DNA of 55,399 bases from Acidobacteriota bacterium (GTDB lineage Bacteria > Acidobacteriota > Terriglobia > Terriglobales > Acidobacteriaceae): contig JABCZL010000025.1 of assembly GCA_013289685.1 (NCBI GenBank), positions 1-55,399 on the forward strand. Direction: 5' to 3'. The translations under genes were made by a program, and so were the position numbers. This document shows, in pieces, positions 27,520-36,895 of the stretch; positions within the stretch are counted from its first letter, which is position 1; every line of letters begins with the position of its first letter. The notes beneath the pieces are model-generated. The model had not been told where the DNA came from, did no database searches, and was given only the letters and a program-made list of their open reading frames with translations.

Positions 27520-28077
27520 ATGAAGAGAATCTATTTCATTTCTTTGGTTGCGTTGGCGTTTGGGTTGGGTGGGGCGAGTGTGACGGCGGAACTGCGCGCC
27601 CAGGAGGCGAAACCCACGGGAGATGCGGGGGCGAAGACAGGGCCTCCGGCTGCGGGTTCACAGCCAAGCGAGAAGAACGAGCGTGCCTATTCCGGGATGT
27701 ACACGTTTCTGAAGGAAGGAGAATTCGTCCAGGTGACGGTCGAGGATACGGGACACGTCACGGGATTCGTTTCGCGATTCGGCGATGGGGAGAGCGACAA
27801 GGGAGCGTTTCTGGATCAATTCTTCAAGAGCGGCAAGCTGGAGGGCAATCAGTTGAGCTTTACGACCGAAATCGTCCACGGAGTGTTGTTCGACTTCAAG
27901 GGGACAGTGGAGCGCGGTGAGGGAAAGAATCCGGGGGACGAGGCTTATTTCCTGCTGAAGGGCACGCTCACCGAGAGTGCGAGCGACGTAAACAAAAAAG
28001 TGACGTCGCACTCGCGGGAAGTTGTGTTCAAGATGTTTCCACAGGATGGCGCTCCGGCGGCTGTGGAGAGAAAGTAA
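27520..28077 (+). CDS. Secreted protein of unknown function
   Basis: A 185-residue protein with a signal peptide (residues 1-28, FISLVALAFGLGG ... ELRAQ), a low-complexity Pro/Gly/Ala segment, then a compact domain beginning ERAYSGMYTFLKEGEFVQVT and GHVTGFVSRFGDGESDKG. I do not recognise the family. It is probably periplasmic. No RBS-like match close to the ATG is strong (GGGCGG upstream). It lies alone between repeats and the convergent CpaE-like gene. Confidence 0.75.
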   Translation: MKRIYFISLVALAFGLGGASVTAELRAQEAKPTGDAGAKTGPPAAGSQPSEKNERAYSGMYTFLKEGEFVQVTVEDTGHVTGFVSRFGDGESDKGAFLDQFFKSGKLEGNQLSFTTEIVHGVLFDFKGTVERGEGKNPGDEAYFLLKGTLTESASDVNKKVTSHSREVVFKMFPQDGAPAAVERK

Positions 28078-28150
28078 GAGTCCGCACATTTCTTCGTTCT
28101 TAGTGGCACGGCTAGCGGCGCGGCTGAAGCCGTGCCCTTCCCAAATCTGG

Positions 28151-29419
28151 TTATTGTCCAGCGCGGAGAGGGGAAAGGCTCAGGCGGCCCGGAGCTTTCT
28201 TGCGGGCGCCTTCGGAGCCGTAGACCAGGTCGGGGCTGCCTTCGGAATCGGAAGACGCTTCGGCCAGAGTGGCTGCCAGAGCGCGGTAGGAGCGGCTGAT
28301 TTCCGGGCCCTCCTGCAGGACTATGGGCGTGCCGTGGTCGATGGAAGGTGAGACGGCATGGAAAGCGTTGGGAACCTTCCACAAAACCTTGCAGTTCGTA
28401 ACGTGCTGAACGTCTTCCTCGCTGAATCCTGGAATCTTCTTATAGCGATTCAAAACCATGCGCAGACGGTCGCGGCCGGTGCCTTCTTCGAGGAAGGCGT
28501 GAATGCGTCCAGCGCTCCACAGCGAAACTACATCGGTCTGCGCAACCACGAGGACAGCGTTAGAGAGATCGGATAGCAAGCGCGTCGTGGGATCAAGACG
28601 GCTGGAGGCATCGACGATGACGAAGCGGTAGTGATTCACCAGCAGATCGAACAGGCGGGCTAGTTCGCCCGGCGTCGGCTCGGTGGGATACGGCTGCTGC
28701 GGTCCGGCCAGAAGATGCAATCCCTCCTTGGTCGGAGTCATGAGGCCATCGAGCAGAGAACTGTCGAGGCGATGAAGATTCTGCAGGGCGTCGAGCACGC
28801 CGAATTGCGGCCGCAGGTTGAGATGAAGCGAAGCGTGGCCGATGGGCGCAAAATCGACGAGAACGACATTGCTGTGAGACTGCTGCAGGGCGACCGCGGT
28901 ATTGACCGCAGCGGTGGTGCAACCCGCGCCTCCCTTGGCGCTGAGGAAAGTGAACACCCGGGCCTTGCCTGCGCCGCCCAAACTGCGAGTGCGGGAGGAA
29001 CTGAAGCGGGTGAGAGCTTCGGTCAAGGGTTCGGACCCGGCGGCGGAGCGATCCAGATACTCGCCAGCGCCGGCGCGCATGCTGGCCACGATGCTGGCAG
29101 GATTCGTCATGTCGCCGTTGGCGAAGATGGCAATCTGCTGAGTGGTGGCGCGAATCAGTTCGATGGTGCGGACGGCGCGCTGGGCGTCCTGTGCGGGAAT
29201 GTCGACGATCACGACTTCGGCGCGCGAATCCTGCAACTGGCGGAGGATGGCGTCGGTGGGTCCGGCGGGAAAACCGACATGGCTGAAAACCGGTTGTCCC
29301 AGACGCGTCGCTTCCAGACGACTTTGCAGAGCGGATAGGTGGTCCTGGTCCTCGGTCAAGAGGGCGACGGCGATCCCATGCATGGTGCGGCTCTCGCTGA
29401 TTTCTCTCGGTGTCTGCAT
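28151..29419 (-). CDS. CpaE/TadZ-like MinD-family ATPase
   Basis: A 422-residue protein. Residues 14-140 form a receiver-like domain without a clear phospho-accepting Asp (VVIVDIPAQDAQRAV). From 153 a ParA/MinD-type ATPase follows: deviant P-loop AKGGAGCTT (161-169), where the second conserved lysine is replaced by Cys, as in many CpaE/TadZ proteins, then VVLVDFAPIGHASLHLN and FVIVDASSRLDPTT. CpaE-type proteins position Tad/Flp pilus machinery at the pole. No other tad genes are in the window, so it may act with a remote locus. A PilZ gene lies upstream on the same strand, 246 bases away. Confidence 0.85.
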   Translation of the reverse strand: MQTPREISESRTMHGIAVALLTEDQDHLSALQSRLEATRLGQPVFSHVGFPAGPTDAILRQLQDSRAEVVIVDIPAQDAQRAVRTIELIRATTQQIAIFANGDMTNPASIVASMRAGAGEYLDRSAAGSEPLTEALTRFSSSRTRSLGGAGKARVFTFLSAKGGAGCTTAAVNTAVALQQSHSNVVLVDFAPIGHASLHLNLRPQFGVLDALQNLHRLDSSLLDGLMTPTKEGLHLLAGPQQPYPTEPTPGELARLFDLLVNHYRFVIVDASSRLDPTTRLLSDLSNAVLVVAQTDVVSLWSAGRIHAFLEEGTGRDRLRMVLNRYKKIPGFSEEDVQHVTNCKVLWKVPNAFHAVSPSIDHGTPIVLQEGPEISRSYRALAATLAEASSDSEGSPDLVYGSEGARKKAPGRLSLSPLRAGQ

Positions 29420-29665
29420 GTTAGAAAGAGAACGTACTCTCCGCCAAGTGACCTAGGTAACGCACGACCGTACCTTCGCTTGTACAGCTCACATCTTGAT
29501 CAACGTGTGTGGGGGAATTTCACAACGTAGATTAGCCCGAGGCGTCGCCCCTGTTACGGGACATTGTAAGCCATGATGAGGGAGTTGAAAAGATGTTTTG
29601 CTCGAGTTTGTGTGAGAAGCGTATTCGGGAGGACATGGAGCGCAGCACCCTGGGACGAATCCAGC

Positions 29666-30130
29666 CTAGCCCAAGACAGGGCGCGCAGAAGAGTGGGACA
29701 GAGGCCGGGCTTCCTCGTGCTCGTGGTGGGGATGGAGGGCGGAGACGCGCGGGAAAGAAGCTTCGGAGCACTCGGGGAGGTACTCGTAGCCCTCGAAGCG
29801 GACGGCAACGCCGATTTTGGTTTCCGGGTGAGGCGTTCCCGAAGAATCAGGAGCGCTTGGGGCCGGCCGCTCGACCCGCAAAACGTGGCCTCGGCAACGA
29901 ACGGGCATACTCTCACCCAGGGTGATCTCCGAGGGCATGCGGAGCGTGAGTTCGATCTCGGAGCCTTCGGCGAGCGGAGCGTTGGTGAAGAAAAAAACTC
30001 CGCGCGAACTGAGGTCCTGGGTGAATCCGACGCCTTCCACGGAGGTTCCGGGCTGGCGCAGCGAGAGCGGGAGTAGATAAGGGAACCGCTGTCCGACACG
30101 GCGTTCAATCCCAACCGGAGGAGTGGTCAT
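29666..30130 (-). CDS. PilZ domain protein (c-di-GMP binding)
   Basis: A 154-residue cytoplasmic protein with a PilZ domain. The c-di-GMP motifs RxxxR (R11 to R15 in ERRVGQRFPY) and DxSxxG (D39 to G44 in DLSSRGVFF) are both intact, so ligand binding is expected. A Pro/Ser/His-rich tail of about 40 residues follows the domain. It may relay c-di-GMP to the neighbouring CpaE-like ATPase or to gliding/pili functions; that link is positional only. Confidence 0.88.
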   Translation of the reverse strand: MTTPPVGIERRVGQRFPYLLPLSLRQPGTSVEGVGFTQDLSSRGVFFFTNAPLAEGSEIELTLRMPSEITLGESMPVRCRGHVLRVERPAPSAPDSSGTPHPETKIGVAVRFEGYEYLPECSEASFPRVSALHPHHEHEEARPLSHSSARPVLG

Positions 30131-30440
30131 CGTCGCGTGACTCCCTTTGCCGAGTAAGCCGAAAGCGCAGGCGCTACTTTAGCTCACGGCGGACGATAAG
30201 AGAAGCGCCAAGTTGGTTAAGTCGGCTAAAGTCTTCCAGATTTGGGAAAATTACAAACCCTTCATAAACTGGGACTTGGAGCTTACGGGTGGGCCGACCG
30301 GGTCGTTAGAGCGAAATCGGCCTGTGGAAAACTCAGCCGAGGCTGGGCGGATTCCGCTGGAGCGCGCTCGCGCTCGCGATATAGTGGTGCGCGAGATGTT
30401 GCGCCGTCATCCAAAGAACTGATCGTGACTAGAACTGATC
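30131..30440. other. Intergenic region without a supported gene
   Basis: Divergent region between the PilZ and MFS genes. A 69-codon frame opening with TTG at 30213 lacks an RBS and family motifs. The region presumably carries two promoters, but no good box pairs were found. Confidence 0.5.
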
Positions 30441-31850
30441 GTGGCTGAGTCGAAAGTTACCATCCAAGAGAATGCATCTGCCAGCGGCGGCCAGGCGGCC
30501 GAGAGCCGCACGCTGCGCTGGCAGGCCGCCGGACGCGCGCTGCGGCATCGCAACTTCCAGCTTTTTTTCAGCGGACAATTGATTTCTCTGATCGGCACCT
30601 GGATGCAGACCGTGGCGCAGTCGTGGCTGGTGTACCGGCTGACGGGGTCGGGCCTGAAGCTGGGGGCGGTTGGATTTGCCAGCCAGATTCCTGTGTTCCT
30701 GTTTGCGCCGCTGGGCGGCATTGTGGCGGATCGCAACAACCGGAAGCATGTGGTGATCGGGACGCAGGTTGCATCGATGCTGCTGGCGTTCGTCCTGGCG
30801 GCAGTCACGCTGACTCACGCCATTGACCACCGGGTCTGGCTCATCTTCGTGCTGGCCGCATTGTTGGGGGTGGTGAACGCGTTTGATATCCCTGGGCGCC
30901 AGTCGTTCCTGGTGGACATGGTGGGCAAGGAAGACTTGATGAACGCGATCGCGCTGAATTCTTCCATGTTCAATGGGGCGCGCGTCATTGGGCCGGCGGT
31001 GGCGGGCGTTCTGGTGGCCCGGTTGGGTGAAGGCTGGTGCTTTTTCGCCAACGGCGTGAGTTACATCGCGGTGATCGCCGGGCTCATGTTGATGAATGTG
31101 CACGCCCCAGCGCGGGTTTCGGCAGACACGTCACCCTGGGAGCACATCCTCGAAGGCTTTCAATTTGTAAACCGCACCGCGCCGATTCGAGCGCTGATGA
31201 TCCTGCTGGGACTGGTGAGTGTGACTGGGATGCCTTACGTGGTGCTGATGCCGATTTTTGCCGACAAGATACTGCATCACGGCGGGCAGGAATTCGCGTC
31301 GCTGATCGGATCGCACGATCTGGGAGCAGTGCGACTGGGAATCCTGATGGGCGCGGCAGGCGTGGGAGCGCTCCTGGGCGCGCTGACGCTGGCCGTGCGG
31401 TCGGGAGTCAAGGGCCTGGGAACGTGGGTCTCGGTATGCTGCGCGGGGTTTGGCGTGAGCCTGATGCTGTTCTCATTTTCGACGTCGTTTTGGTTGTCGG
31501 TGCTACTGCTGATGCCGGTGGGCTATTTCATCATGCTGCAGATGGCATCGTCGAATACGCTGATCCAGGTAATGGTGCCGGATGCGCTACGCGGGCGAAC
31601 CATGGCGCTGTACTCGATGATGTTCATGGGGATGGCTCCGCTGGGAGCGTTGTTGGGTGGCGCGCTCTCGGACCGGCTGGGCGCGCCGCTCACGGTGGCG
31701 ATTGGTGGTCTGGCTTCAGTGATGGGAGCGTGGTGGTTCAGCGTCCAGCTGCCGAAGATTCGTGTGGAAGCGCGCCAGTTGATCATCGCGCAGGCCATGG
31801 CGGGTGGGGAGCCGTCGGAAGAGATGTCGGCCCCGGTGGTGGAGGAGTAG
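30441..31850 (+). CDS. Major facilitator superfamily exporter (EntS-like group)
   Basis: A 469-residue inner-membrane protein with about 12 hydrophobic helices and short cytoplasmic ends. Motifs: RNFQLFFSGQLISLIGTWMQ at helix 1, GGIVADRNNRKHVVIG after helix 2, and GRQSFLVDMVGKEDLMNAIA with GARVIGPAVAGVL in the middle, typical of the MFS_3 family that includes the enterobactin exporter EntS. Start is GTG at 30441 with a weak RBS. Substrate unknown. The following gene is a signalling phosphatase with its own -10 box. Confidence 0.9.
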   Translation: MAESKVTIQENASASGGQAAESRTLRWQAAGRALRHRNFQLFFSGQLISLIGTWMQTVAQSWLVYRLTGSGLKLGAVGFASQIPVFLFAPLGGIVADRNNRKHVVIGTQVASMLLAFVLAAVTLTHAIDHRVWLIFVLAALLGVVNAFDIPGRQSFLVDMVGKEDLMNAIALNSSMFNGARVIGPAVAGVLVARLGEGWCFFANGVSYIAVIAGLMLMNVHAPARVSADTSPWEHILEGFQFVNRTAPIRALMILLGLVSVTGMPYVVLMPIFADKILHHGGQEFASLIGSHDLGAVRLGILMGAAGVGALLGALTLAVRSGVKGLGTWVSVCCAGFGVSLMLFSFSTSFWLSVLLLMPVGYFIMLQMASSNTLIQVMVPDALRGRTMALYSMMFMGMAPLGALLGGALSDRLGAPLTVAIGGLASVMGAWWFSVQLPKIRVEARQLIIAQAMAGGEPSEEMSAPVVEE

Positions 31851-31910
31851 CGCCGAGACAGCGGTGGCCGACCTCGGAGGTCAATGAGCGAAAACGCTTA
31901 TCGGGCCCGC

Positions 31911-31916
31911 TATAAT
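31911..31916 (+). promoter_or_regulatory. TATAAT -10 box giving a leaderless VOC-SpoIIE transcript
   Basis: Perfect TATAAT with seven bases to the ATG at 31924, matching the arrangement before the kinase at 7584. No -35 hexamer or ribosome-binding site is visible. Confidence 0.55.
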
Positions 31917-31923
31917 CACGCCG

Positions 31924-33162
31924 ATGGCCAGCGACACCTTTCTCGCGTGGGCGAACCGGACCGTGCTTCGCCCGGGTCGCGAAGAGCCCTACCTGTCGAT
32001 CCAGGACATCGTCGTTTTCGTCCGTGATCTGGAAGTGAGTAAGCGGTTCTACCTGCAACAATTGGGCTTCGAACTCCTCACCGAACAACGCCTTCCCACC
32101 GGCGAACGCTGGATCGAGGTGGCGCCTCCCGACGGCAGCGCGAATCTCGCGCTGGTTGAACCAAAGCCCGACGCGCCGGAATACAAGCTGATTGGCGGCT
32201 ACCGCTGGGTCCTGTTCATGACCGAAGATGTCAACGCCAAGTACAAAGAATGGAGCGAACGTGGTGTTCGTTTCGTAACTACTCCGGAGACGCCGGGGTG
32301 GGGCGGCACCTATGCGCGTTTCGAGGATCCGGACGGGAATGCGTTTGGCCTGGAAGGCTTCGACGAGGTGAAGCAAACCCTGGAGTCGCGCCGGCGGGCG
32401 CAGGCCGAGAAACTCGAATCCGAACGACGCACCGCTCAGGAACTGGAAATAGCTCGGCAGGTGCAGGCACGGTTGTTTCCGCAGATTCAGCCGGAGTTGA
32501 AAACGGTCGAGTACGCGGGAATCTGCGTGCAGGCGCGCCAGGTGGGAGGGGATTATTTCGATTTCCTGAATCTCGGGCCGCAGCGGCTGGGGTGGATCAT
32601 CGGCGATGTTTCCGGCAAAGGGATCGCCGCCGCCCTGCTGATGGCGAATTTGCAGGCCAGCCTGCGGAGCCAGTCGGCGCTGGCCTTCGATCAGCCCGAG
32701 GCGTTGCTCCGCTCTGTGAATCGCCTGTTCTATGACAATACCGGCGACAGTGCCTATGCCTCGCTATTGTTTGCCGATTACGACGAAGCGGCAGGGCGAC
32801 TGCGCTACGTCAATTGCGGCCATTTGTCAGGGCTCTTGCTAAGAAGCGACGGCAAGGTGGACCGGCTCGATTCCACCAGCACACTGCTTGGACTGTTTAG
32901 AGACTGGAAATGCTCGATACAAGAGCATGAGCTTTTTCCCGGGGACGTGCTTGCGCTTTACACCGACGGAATCACCGAAGCCAGTAACGAGCAAGGAGAT
33001 GAATTTGGCGAGCGGTGCCTGGTTGAGTCGCTTCAGGAACATCGTGACCTGCCGTGCCAGGCTTTGTTGACCGCAATCGTGGATGGTGTTCGGCGATTCA
33101 GTTTTCAGGAACAACACGACGACATCACGGCGATCGTCGCGAAGTTCAAGGCTACTGGCTGA
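31924..33162 (+). CDS. VOC (glyoxalase-like) domain fused to a SpoIIE/PP2C-type phosphatase
   Basis: A 412-residue cytoplasmic protein. Residues 22-140 are a VOC domain (LSIQDIVVFVRDLEVSKRFY; GWGGTYARFEDPDGNAFGL). A short coiled linker (RRRAQAEKLESERRTAQELE) joins it to a SpoIIE-type PP2C phosphatase at about 175-410. The metal-binding acidic motifs are intact: GGDYFDF, GWIIGDVSGKGIAAALL, LALYTDGITEAS and DDITAIV. In Bacillus such phosphatases dephosphorylate STAS antagonists, and a STAS protein is encoded at 11878. The VOC half could be a sensor for a small molecule. No kinase partner is adjacent. Confidence 0.9.
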   Translation: MASDTFLAWANRTVLRPGREEPYLSIQDIVVFVRDLEVSKRFYLQQLGFELLTEQRLPTGERWIEVAPPDGSANLALVEPKPDAPEYKLIGGYRWVLFMTEDVNAKYKEWSERGVRFVTTPETPGWGGTYARFEDPDGNAFGLEGFDEVKQTLESRRRAQAEKLESERRTAQELEIARQVQARLFPQIQPELKTVEYAGICVQARQVGGDYFDFLNLGPQRLGWIIGDVSGKGIAAALLMANLQASLRSQSALAFDQPEALLRSVNRLFYDNTGDSAYASLLFADYDEAAGRLRYVNCGHLSGLLLRSDGKVDRLDSTSTLLGLFRDWKCSIQEHELFPGDVLALYTDGITEASNEQGDEFGERCLVESLQEHRDLPCQALLTAIVDGVRRFSFQEQHDDITAIVAKFKATG

Positions 33163-33260
33163 CGTGTCGTCGGGTGGTGAGGTCCTCTGACCTCTTTCCG
33201 TGGCTCGGGCTGCGACAATGCGCCCGATGGCGGAAAATGCTATTACACTCGCTGACCCCG

Positions 33261-34082
33261 CTACAGACTGCGGAAGCGATCTTTCACTTCGCGGACGAAC
33301 TCCATGAATTTCGGCTGGGTGATGATCTGCGGATGCCAGCAGAGATCACGTTCGACCAAGTCGTAGGTCTCGACGATGTGCGAGCCGGGCAGCGGATTGC
33401 CCTTGGCGTCGTGATCGCGTCCCATGAGCCAGAGATGATCGGCGACGGCCGCCGCGGCTGTAATGTCGTGCGTGACCACGATGATGGTGTTGAGTTCATC
33501 CATGTTGGCGACCTGTTGGATCAGGGCGCTGGTCTTTTCCAGCATGAGCAGGTCGAGACCACTGAAGGGTTCGTCCATCAGCAGGAAGTGGTCGGAGCAG
33601 AGAATTTGCTGGATGATGGCGCAGCGCTGGCGCTGTCCTCCGGATAGCTGAACCGGGTACAGGCGTGCCTTGTCGACCAGATCGAACTCGGTCAGGTACT
33701 GAATCACTTTTTCGCGCGCGGTTTTGTCGTCCTTTTCTTTCTGGTTGGCCGCGAGCAGCAGGTTCGACATCACCGTGCGATGTTCGAACAGAGGATAGTC
33801 CTGGGCGACGACTCCCACTTCGCCAGCCTGCACCGGGCGATCTTGTCCGTTAATGGTGACGCGGCCCGAGGTCGGCTTGTTGAGTCCGGCGATGATGCGG
33901 AATAGCTGTGTTTTGCCGATGCCGCTGGGGCCGAGGAATCCCACAACCTGGCCCTGGACGTGATCGGAACAAATGATGTCTTTGATCTCAGCGCTGACAT
34001 GTTTGAGGATGGGACGGCCGTCGTATTCGAGGGAGACGTCCTCCACTTTCAGCAGCGTTTTTCCGTAGGTGTACGTGGGCAT
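33261..34082 (-). CDS. ABC transporter ATPase (nitrate/sulfonate/taurine type)
   Basis: A 273-residue ATPase: Walker A GPSGIGKT, Q-loop in VAQDYPLFEH, signature LSGGQRQRCAI, Walker B LLMDEPFSGLD and H-loop VTHD. It is closest in motif style to SsuB/TauB-type importers. It is the last gene of a five- or six-gene cluster and starts nine bases after the permease stop. With the permease and the substrate-binding/OmpA fusion it would form one transporter or mechanically coupled complex. Confidence 0.9.
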   Translation of the reverse strand: MPTYTYGKTLLKVEDVSLEYDGRPILKHVSAEIKDIICSDHVQGQVVGFLGPSGIGKTQLFRIIAGLNKPTSGRVTINGQDRPVQAGEVGVVAQDYPLFEHRTVMSNLLLAANQKEKDDKTAREKVIQYLTEFDLVDKARLYPVQLSGGQRQRCAIIQQILCSDHFLLMDEPFSGLDLLMLEKTSALIQQVANMDELNTIIVVTHDITAAAAVADHLWLMGRDHDAKGNPLPGSHIVETYDLVERDLCWHPQIITQPKFMEFVREVKDRFRSL

Positions 34083-34091
34083 GGTGTCGTC

Positions 34092-34877
34092 TTACTTCCG
34101 CTCCAGAGTCAGATCCGCATAAGGACAGAAAACGTTGCGCAGAAGTCCGATCGCGTAGTCCTGTCCCAGGCCAAGCAGCAGGATGGTTAACTGAATCGCA
34201 AACACCGCGCTCAGATGGAAATGTTTGTTCTGGTTCAGAAGCATGGCGCCCACTCCACCTTCGGAGCGCGAGATGCCCTCGACCATGGTCAGCATCATCC
34301 ATCCCATGGCGGCATTCTGGCGCAGGACTTCGAAGGCCTTGTCCGCTTGACCAATCACGACCACTTCGTAGACCACGCGCCATTCACCCATGCGGAGGGT
34401 GCGCGCCAGATCGAACCTTTCCTTGGGAATGCTAGCGACGACTTCGGCCATGCCGGTGACAAAGAAAACCGATACAGAGAAGACCAACAGATATAGTTTG
34501 AGCGCATGTCCTGTGCTGGCCATTAACGTGAAGAAGAACGTCAGGCCCACCATGGAGAGAAAACGCAATTTGCTGAGCAGCGTGACGATCGGCCGAAAGA
34601 AGGGGATGACCGTGAGGTAGGCCATCAGCAGCGAGAGCAGTGTCGCCAGAGCGATGGCCTGCAGGTTCAGGTAGAAGCTGGTGATCAGCTCTCCGCCCAG
34701 GCCTTCCATCCACATTTCCCCGAGCGCCTGCCAAACTTCCTTGGGCTTGGGGAGAAAAACTGTGGGCGAGAAGACCCAGATGAAAAACAGCATCACCAAC
34801 TGCAGTCCGACCAGCCAGCGTACGGTTTGTTTGGAGATCACCCGATTGGGCGATAAAACCTCAATGGCCTGATTCAT
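34092..34877 (-). CDS. ABC transporter permease
   Basis: A 261-residue inner-membrane protein with about six hydrophobic helices, related to SsuC/TauC permeases. The coupling (EAA) loop is recognisable but degenerate: ERFDLARTLRMGEWRVVYEV, and the next segment GQADKAFEVLRQNAAMGW lacks the usual importer sequence. It lies between the SBP-OmpA gene and the ATPase gene. A 165-base gap with an inverted repeat separates it from the former. Transport direction and substrate cannot be told. Confidence 0.85.
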   Translation of the reverse strand: MNQAIEVLSPNRVISKQTVRWLVGLQLVMLFFIWVFSPTVFLPKPKEVWQALGEMWMEGLGGELITSFYLNLQAIALATLLSLLMAYLTVIPFFRPIVTLLSKLRFLSMVGLTFFFTLMASTGHALKLYLLVFSVSVFFVTGMAEVVASIPKERFDLARTLRMGEWRVVYEVVVIGQADKAFEVLRQNAAMGWMMLTMVEGISRSEGGVGAMLLNQNKHFHLSAVFAIQLTILLLGLGQDYAIGLLRNVFCPYADLTLERK

Positions 34878-34918
34878 CTGTGTGTGCCGCTGTCACTTTG
34901 AGCCTATAGCCGCATCCT

Positions 34919-35026
34919 TGTCATTTCGAGCCGTCTATTTGTCATTTCGAGCGAAGCGAGAAACCTGCTTTTCGCCTGCTGCCGGCGGACAGCAGTTTCC
35001 TCGTCGCTGCGCTCCTCGGAATGACA
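34919..35026. repeat. Inverted dispersed repeat between SBP-OmpA and permease genes
   Basis: Starts with TGTCATTTCGAG, repeated at 34940, and ends GCTCCTCGGAATGACA. The inner part pairs CTGCTGCC with GGCGGACAGCAG. In the transcript it forms a hairpin that could reduce expression of the downstream transporter genes. Confidence 0.8.
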
Positions 35027-35042
35027 AACTCCAACGCGCTGG

Positions 35043-36836
35043 TTAGCTGCCGGACAACGTGATTTCCACGCGGCGGTTCGCGGCCTTGCCGGCGGCCGTG
35101 TCGTTGGTGGCCACCGGATTCTGCGAACCGTGTCCCACGATCTTGAAGCGGTTGTCGGGGAAGTTGCGCGGCGCATGCTTCTGCAGCCAATCTTTCACCG
35201 CGGCCGCGCGGGCATCGGATAGCGCCTGATTCACTCCCTCACTGCCGGTGTTGTCGGTGTAGCCATCGACCTGAATGAACAGGCCGGTGATGGCGAGCGA
35301 GTCTTTCAGTTCCGACATGGTCCGCACACCTTCAGTGGTGAACGTTGCCTTGCCGGTATCGAAGTTGATGGAGTAGGACCGCTTCGAAACCACCGGGCCG
35401 GACTCATTGGCGGCATATTGAGGAGCTTCGCCCTCAGCGCCACCGCTGCTCATGCGAGCTTGTGCTCCGGTGATGTAAGACTTATCTTCAATGTCTTTCA
35501 CGTCGGGAATGGGCGTGTCTTTGAACAGCGCGGGATACTGCTGAGTGGCGATCTTGGCAAACACGGTGTAGGTCGAGCGGAAGTTGTCGTTGGAGCCCGG
35601 CTCGAGGCCGAACAAAATCAGGTTGTCAGCGAGGTTGTTGACGGTCGAGCCGCCGAGATCAACTTTCAGGTTTTGCGCGTCATTCTCGGTTACGCCTTTG
35701 TAGTACTTGTACCAGTAGGCTTCATCCTGGTCGTTGTAAACCTTGGCGCTGATGGCGGAAGCTTTGTGCAGCACCTGATCGAAGGCCTTGACCTGGTCGC
35801 CGGCCTCGAAAGTGGCCGCCAGCATGCCTTCAATCTCGGCGCGATTACGTTCGAAGAAGTTCTTGGGGCCGAGAATCACAGCCGGCATCTGCGAGCGATA
35901 CTGCTTGGAACTAACGACCTTGATTAGCCCGCCCTTACCTTTAGCGATCGTAACGTCGCCCGGAGTCCAGGTCACCACCGCGTTGACGCAGACGTGCTTG
36001 GTTTCTCCGGTGAGATGTCCGTCTTTCACGACTTTGCGGTCATCGCACTTTCCAGCGACATAGTCGGCAGCGGCTACGTTGTAGTCGGAGGCGTTGAGCC
36101 AGTTGACCGCGTCCTCATCGTAAGTCTTCTCGTCGGGGTTGTTTTTGATGTTGTTGTCGCCTTCCCACTTCTGGGCGATGTTCCAGTCGCCGTCGCGCAG
36201 CACACCCTCAACCAACAGGCCTTTCGCCTTCTGGGGATCGCTCTTCACTTCGGGCGGGGCCATGAGCGAGTCTTCGCCGCGGCTGTAGCCGGTAGCGCCA
36301 ATCACTTTGGCCTGGAACTCGTTCCCCAGTTTCTTGAGCTGCGGGTTGACGGCGGCGAGAAACTGTCCCGAACCGTCACCCATGATGACCACGAAATTCG
36401 CGCCGTTGGAACATTGGGATGATCCGCTGGAGATCTCGCGGGCGCAGGCAATCAGGTCTTCCTGCATTTTGCCTGTGTCATCCTGACGGACGAGCGTCAG
36501 GTTGACCCCGTGCTTCTCCATCAGCGAGCCTTTGGTCGTGTTCGCGCCGCCGTTGGCGTAGATCATGTTGATCTGTGCGTTCCATTCCCAGATTTCACCG
36601 CGAATGAGCGTCGCGGGAATGCTGGCGGCGGCCGCAGTGGGAAGCGCCACCGGTTCCACGTTCTGCACCAGCGCTTCTTTTACATCCGGCAGCGCCGCCT
36701 TCTCGGGGACCAGCGCCTTCATCACGCCGGGAGTGGGAATCCAGCCAAGTTCCGCGGCCTTGCGGAGTCCAAACACAAAACCCACGACGAGCAGAATGAT
36801 CAGAATGATTTTCGGGCCAGTCTTGATGTGTGCCAT
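35043..36836 (-). CDS. Membrane-anchored substrate-binding protein fused to an OmpA peptidoglycan-binding domain
   Basis: A 597-residue protein. One N-terminal membrane helix (residues 9-25, IILIILLVVGFVFGL) is not followed by a cleavage site, so it is probably an anchor. Residues 75-420 resemble periplasmic substrate-binding proteins of the NMT1/phosphate-like class (GEIWEWNAQINMIYANGG; VVIMGDGSGQFLAAVNPQL). Residues 487-597 are an OmpA-like domain with the peptidoglycan motif DGYTDNTGSEGVNQALSDAR and NRRVEI. The protein could bridge inner membrane and cell wall and present ligand to the adjacent ABC permease. It is annotated in databases as a substrate-binding/OmpA family; its role is undefined. 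Confidence 0.85.
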   Translation of the reverse strand: MAHIKTGPKIILIILLVVGFVFGLRKAAELGWIPTPGVMKALVPEKAALPDVKEALVQNVEPVALPTAAAASIPATLIRGEIWEWNAQINMIYANGGANTTKGSLMEKHGVNLTLVRQDDTGKMQEDLIACAREISSGSSQCSNGANFVVIMGDGSGQFLAAVNPQLKKLGNEFQAKVIGATGYSRGEDSLMAPPEVKSDPQKAKGLLVEGVLRDGDWNIAQKWEGDNNIKNNPDEKTYDEDAVNWLNASDYNVAAADYVAGKCDDRKVVKDGHLTGETKHVCVNAVVTWTPGDVTIAKGKGGLIKVVSSKQYRSQMPAVILGPKNFFERNRAEIEGMLAATFEAGDQVKAFDQVLHKASAISAKVYNDQDEAYWYKYYKGVTENDAQNLKVDLGGSTVNNLADNLILFGLEPGSNDNFRSTYTVFAKIATQQYPALFKDTPIPDVKDIEDKSYITGAQARMSSGGAEGEAPQYAANESGPVVSKRSYSINFDTGKATFTTEGVRTMSELKDSLAITGLFIQVDGYTDNTGSEGVNQALSDARAAAVKDWLQKHAPRNFPDNRFKIVGHGSQNPVATNDTAAGKAANRRVEITLSGS

Positions 36837-36895
36837 GCCTTGCGTTTCCTCCCCGTGTACAGCTCTTACTCAGAAATCCTGGTCACTCAAACTGT

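Noticed and set aside
27372..27920. 182-codon frame overlapping the secreted protein at 27520
   Set aside because: The other frame has a signal peptide and a better composition.
30213..30422. 69-codon frame upstream of the MFS gene
   Set aside because: TTG start, no RBS, no motif; likely chance.
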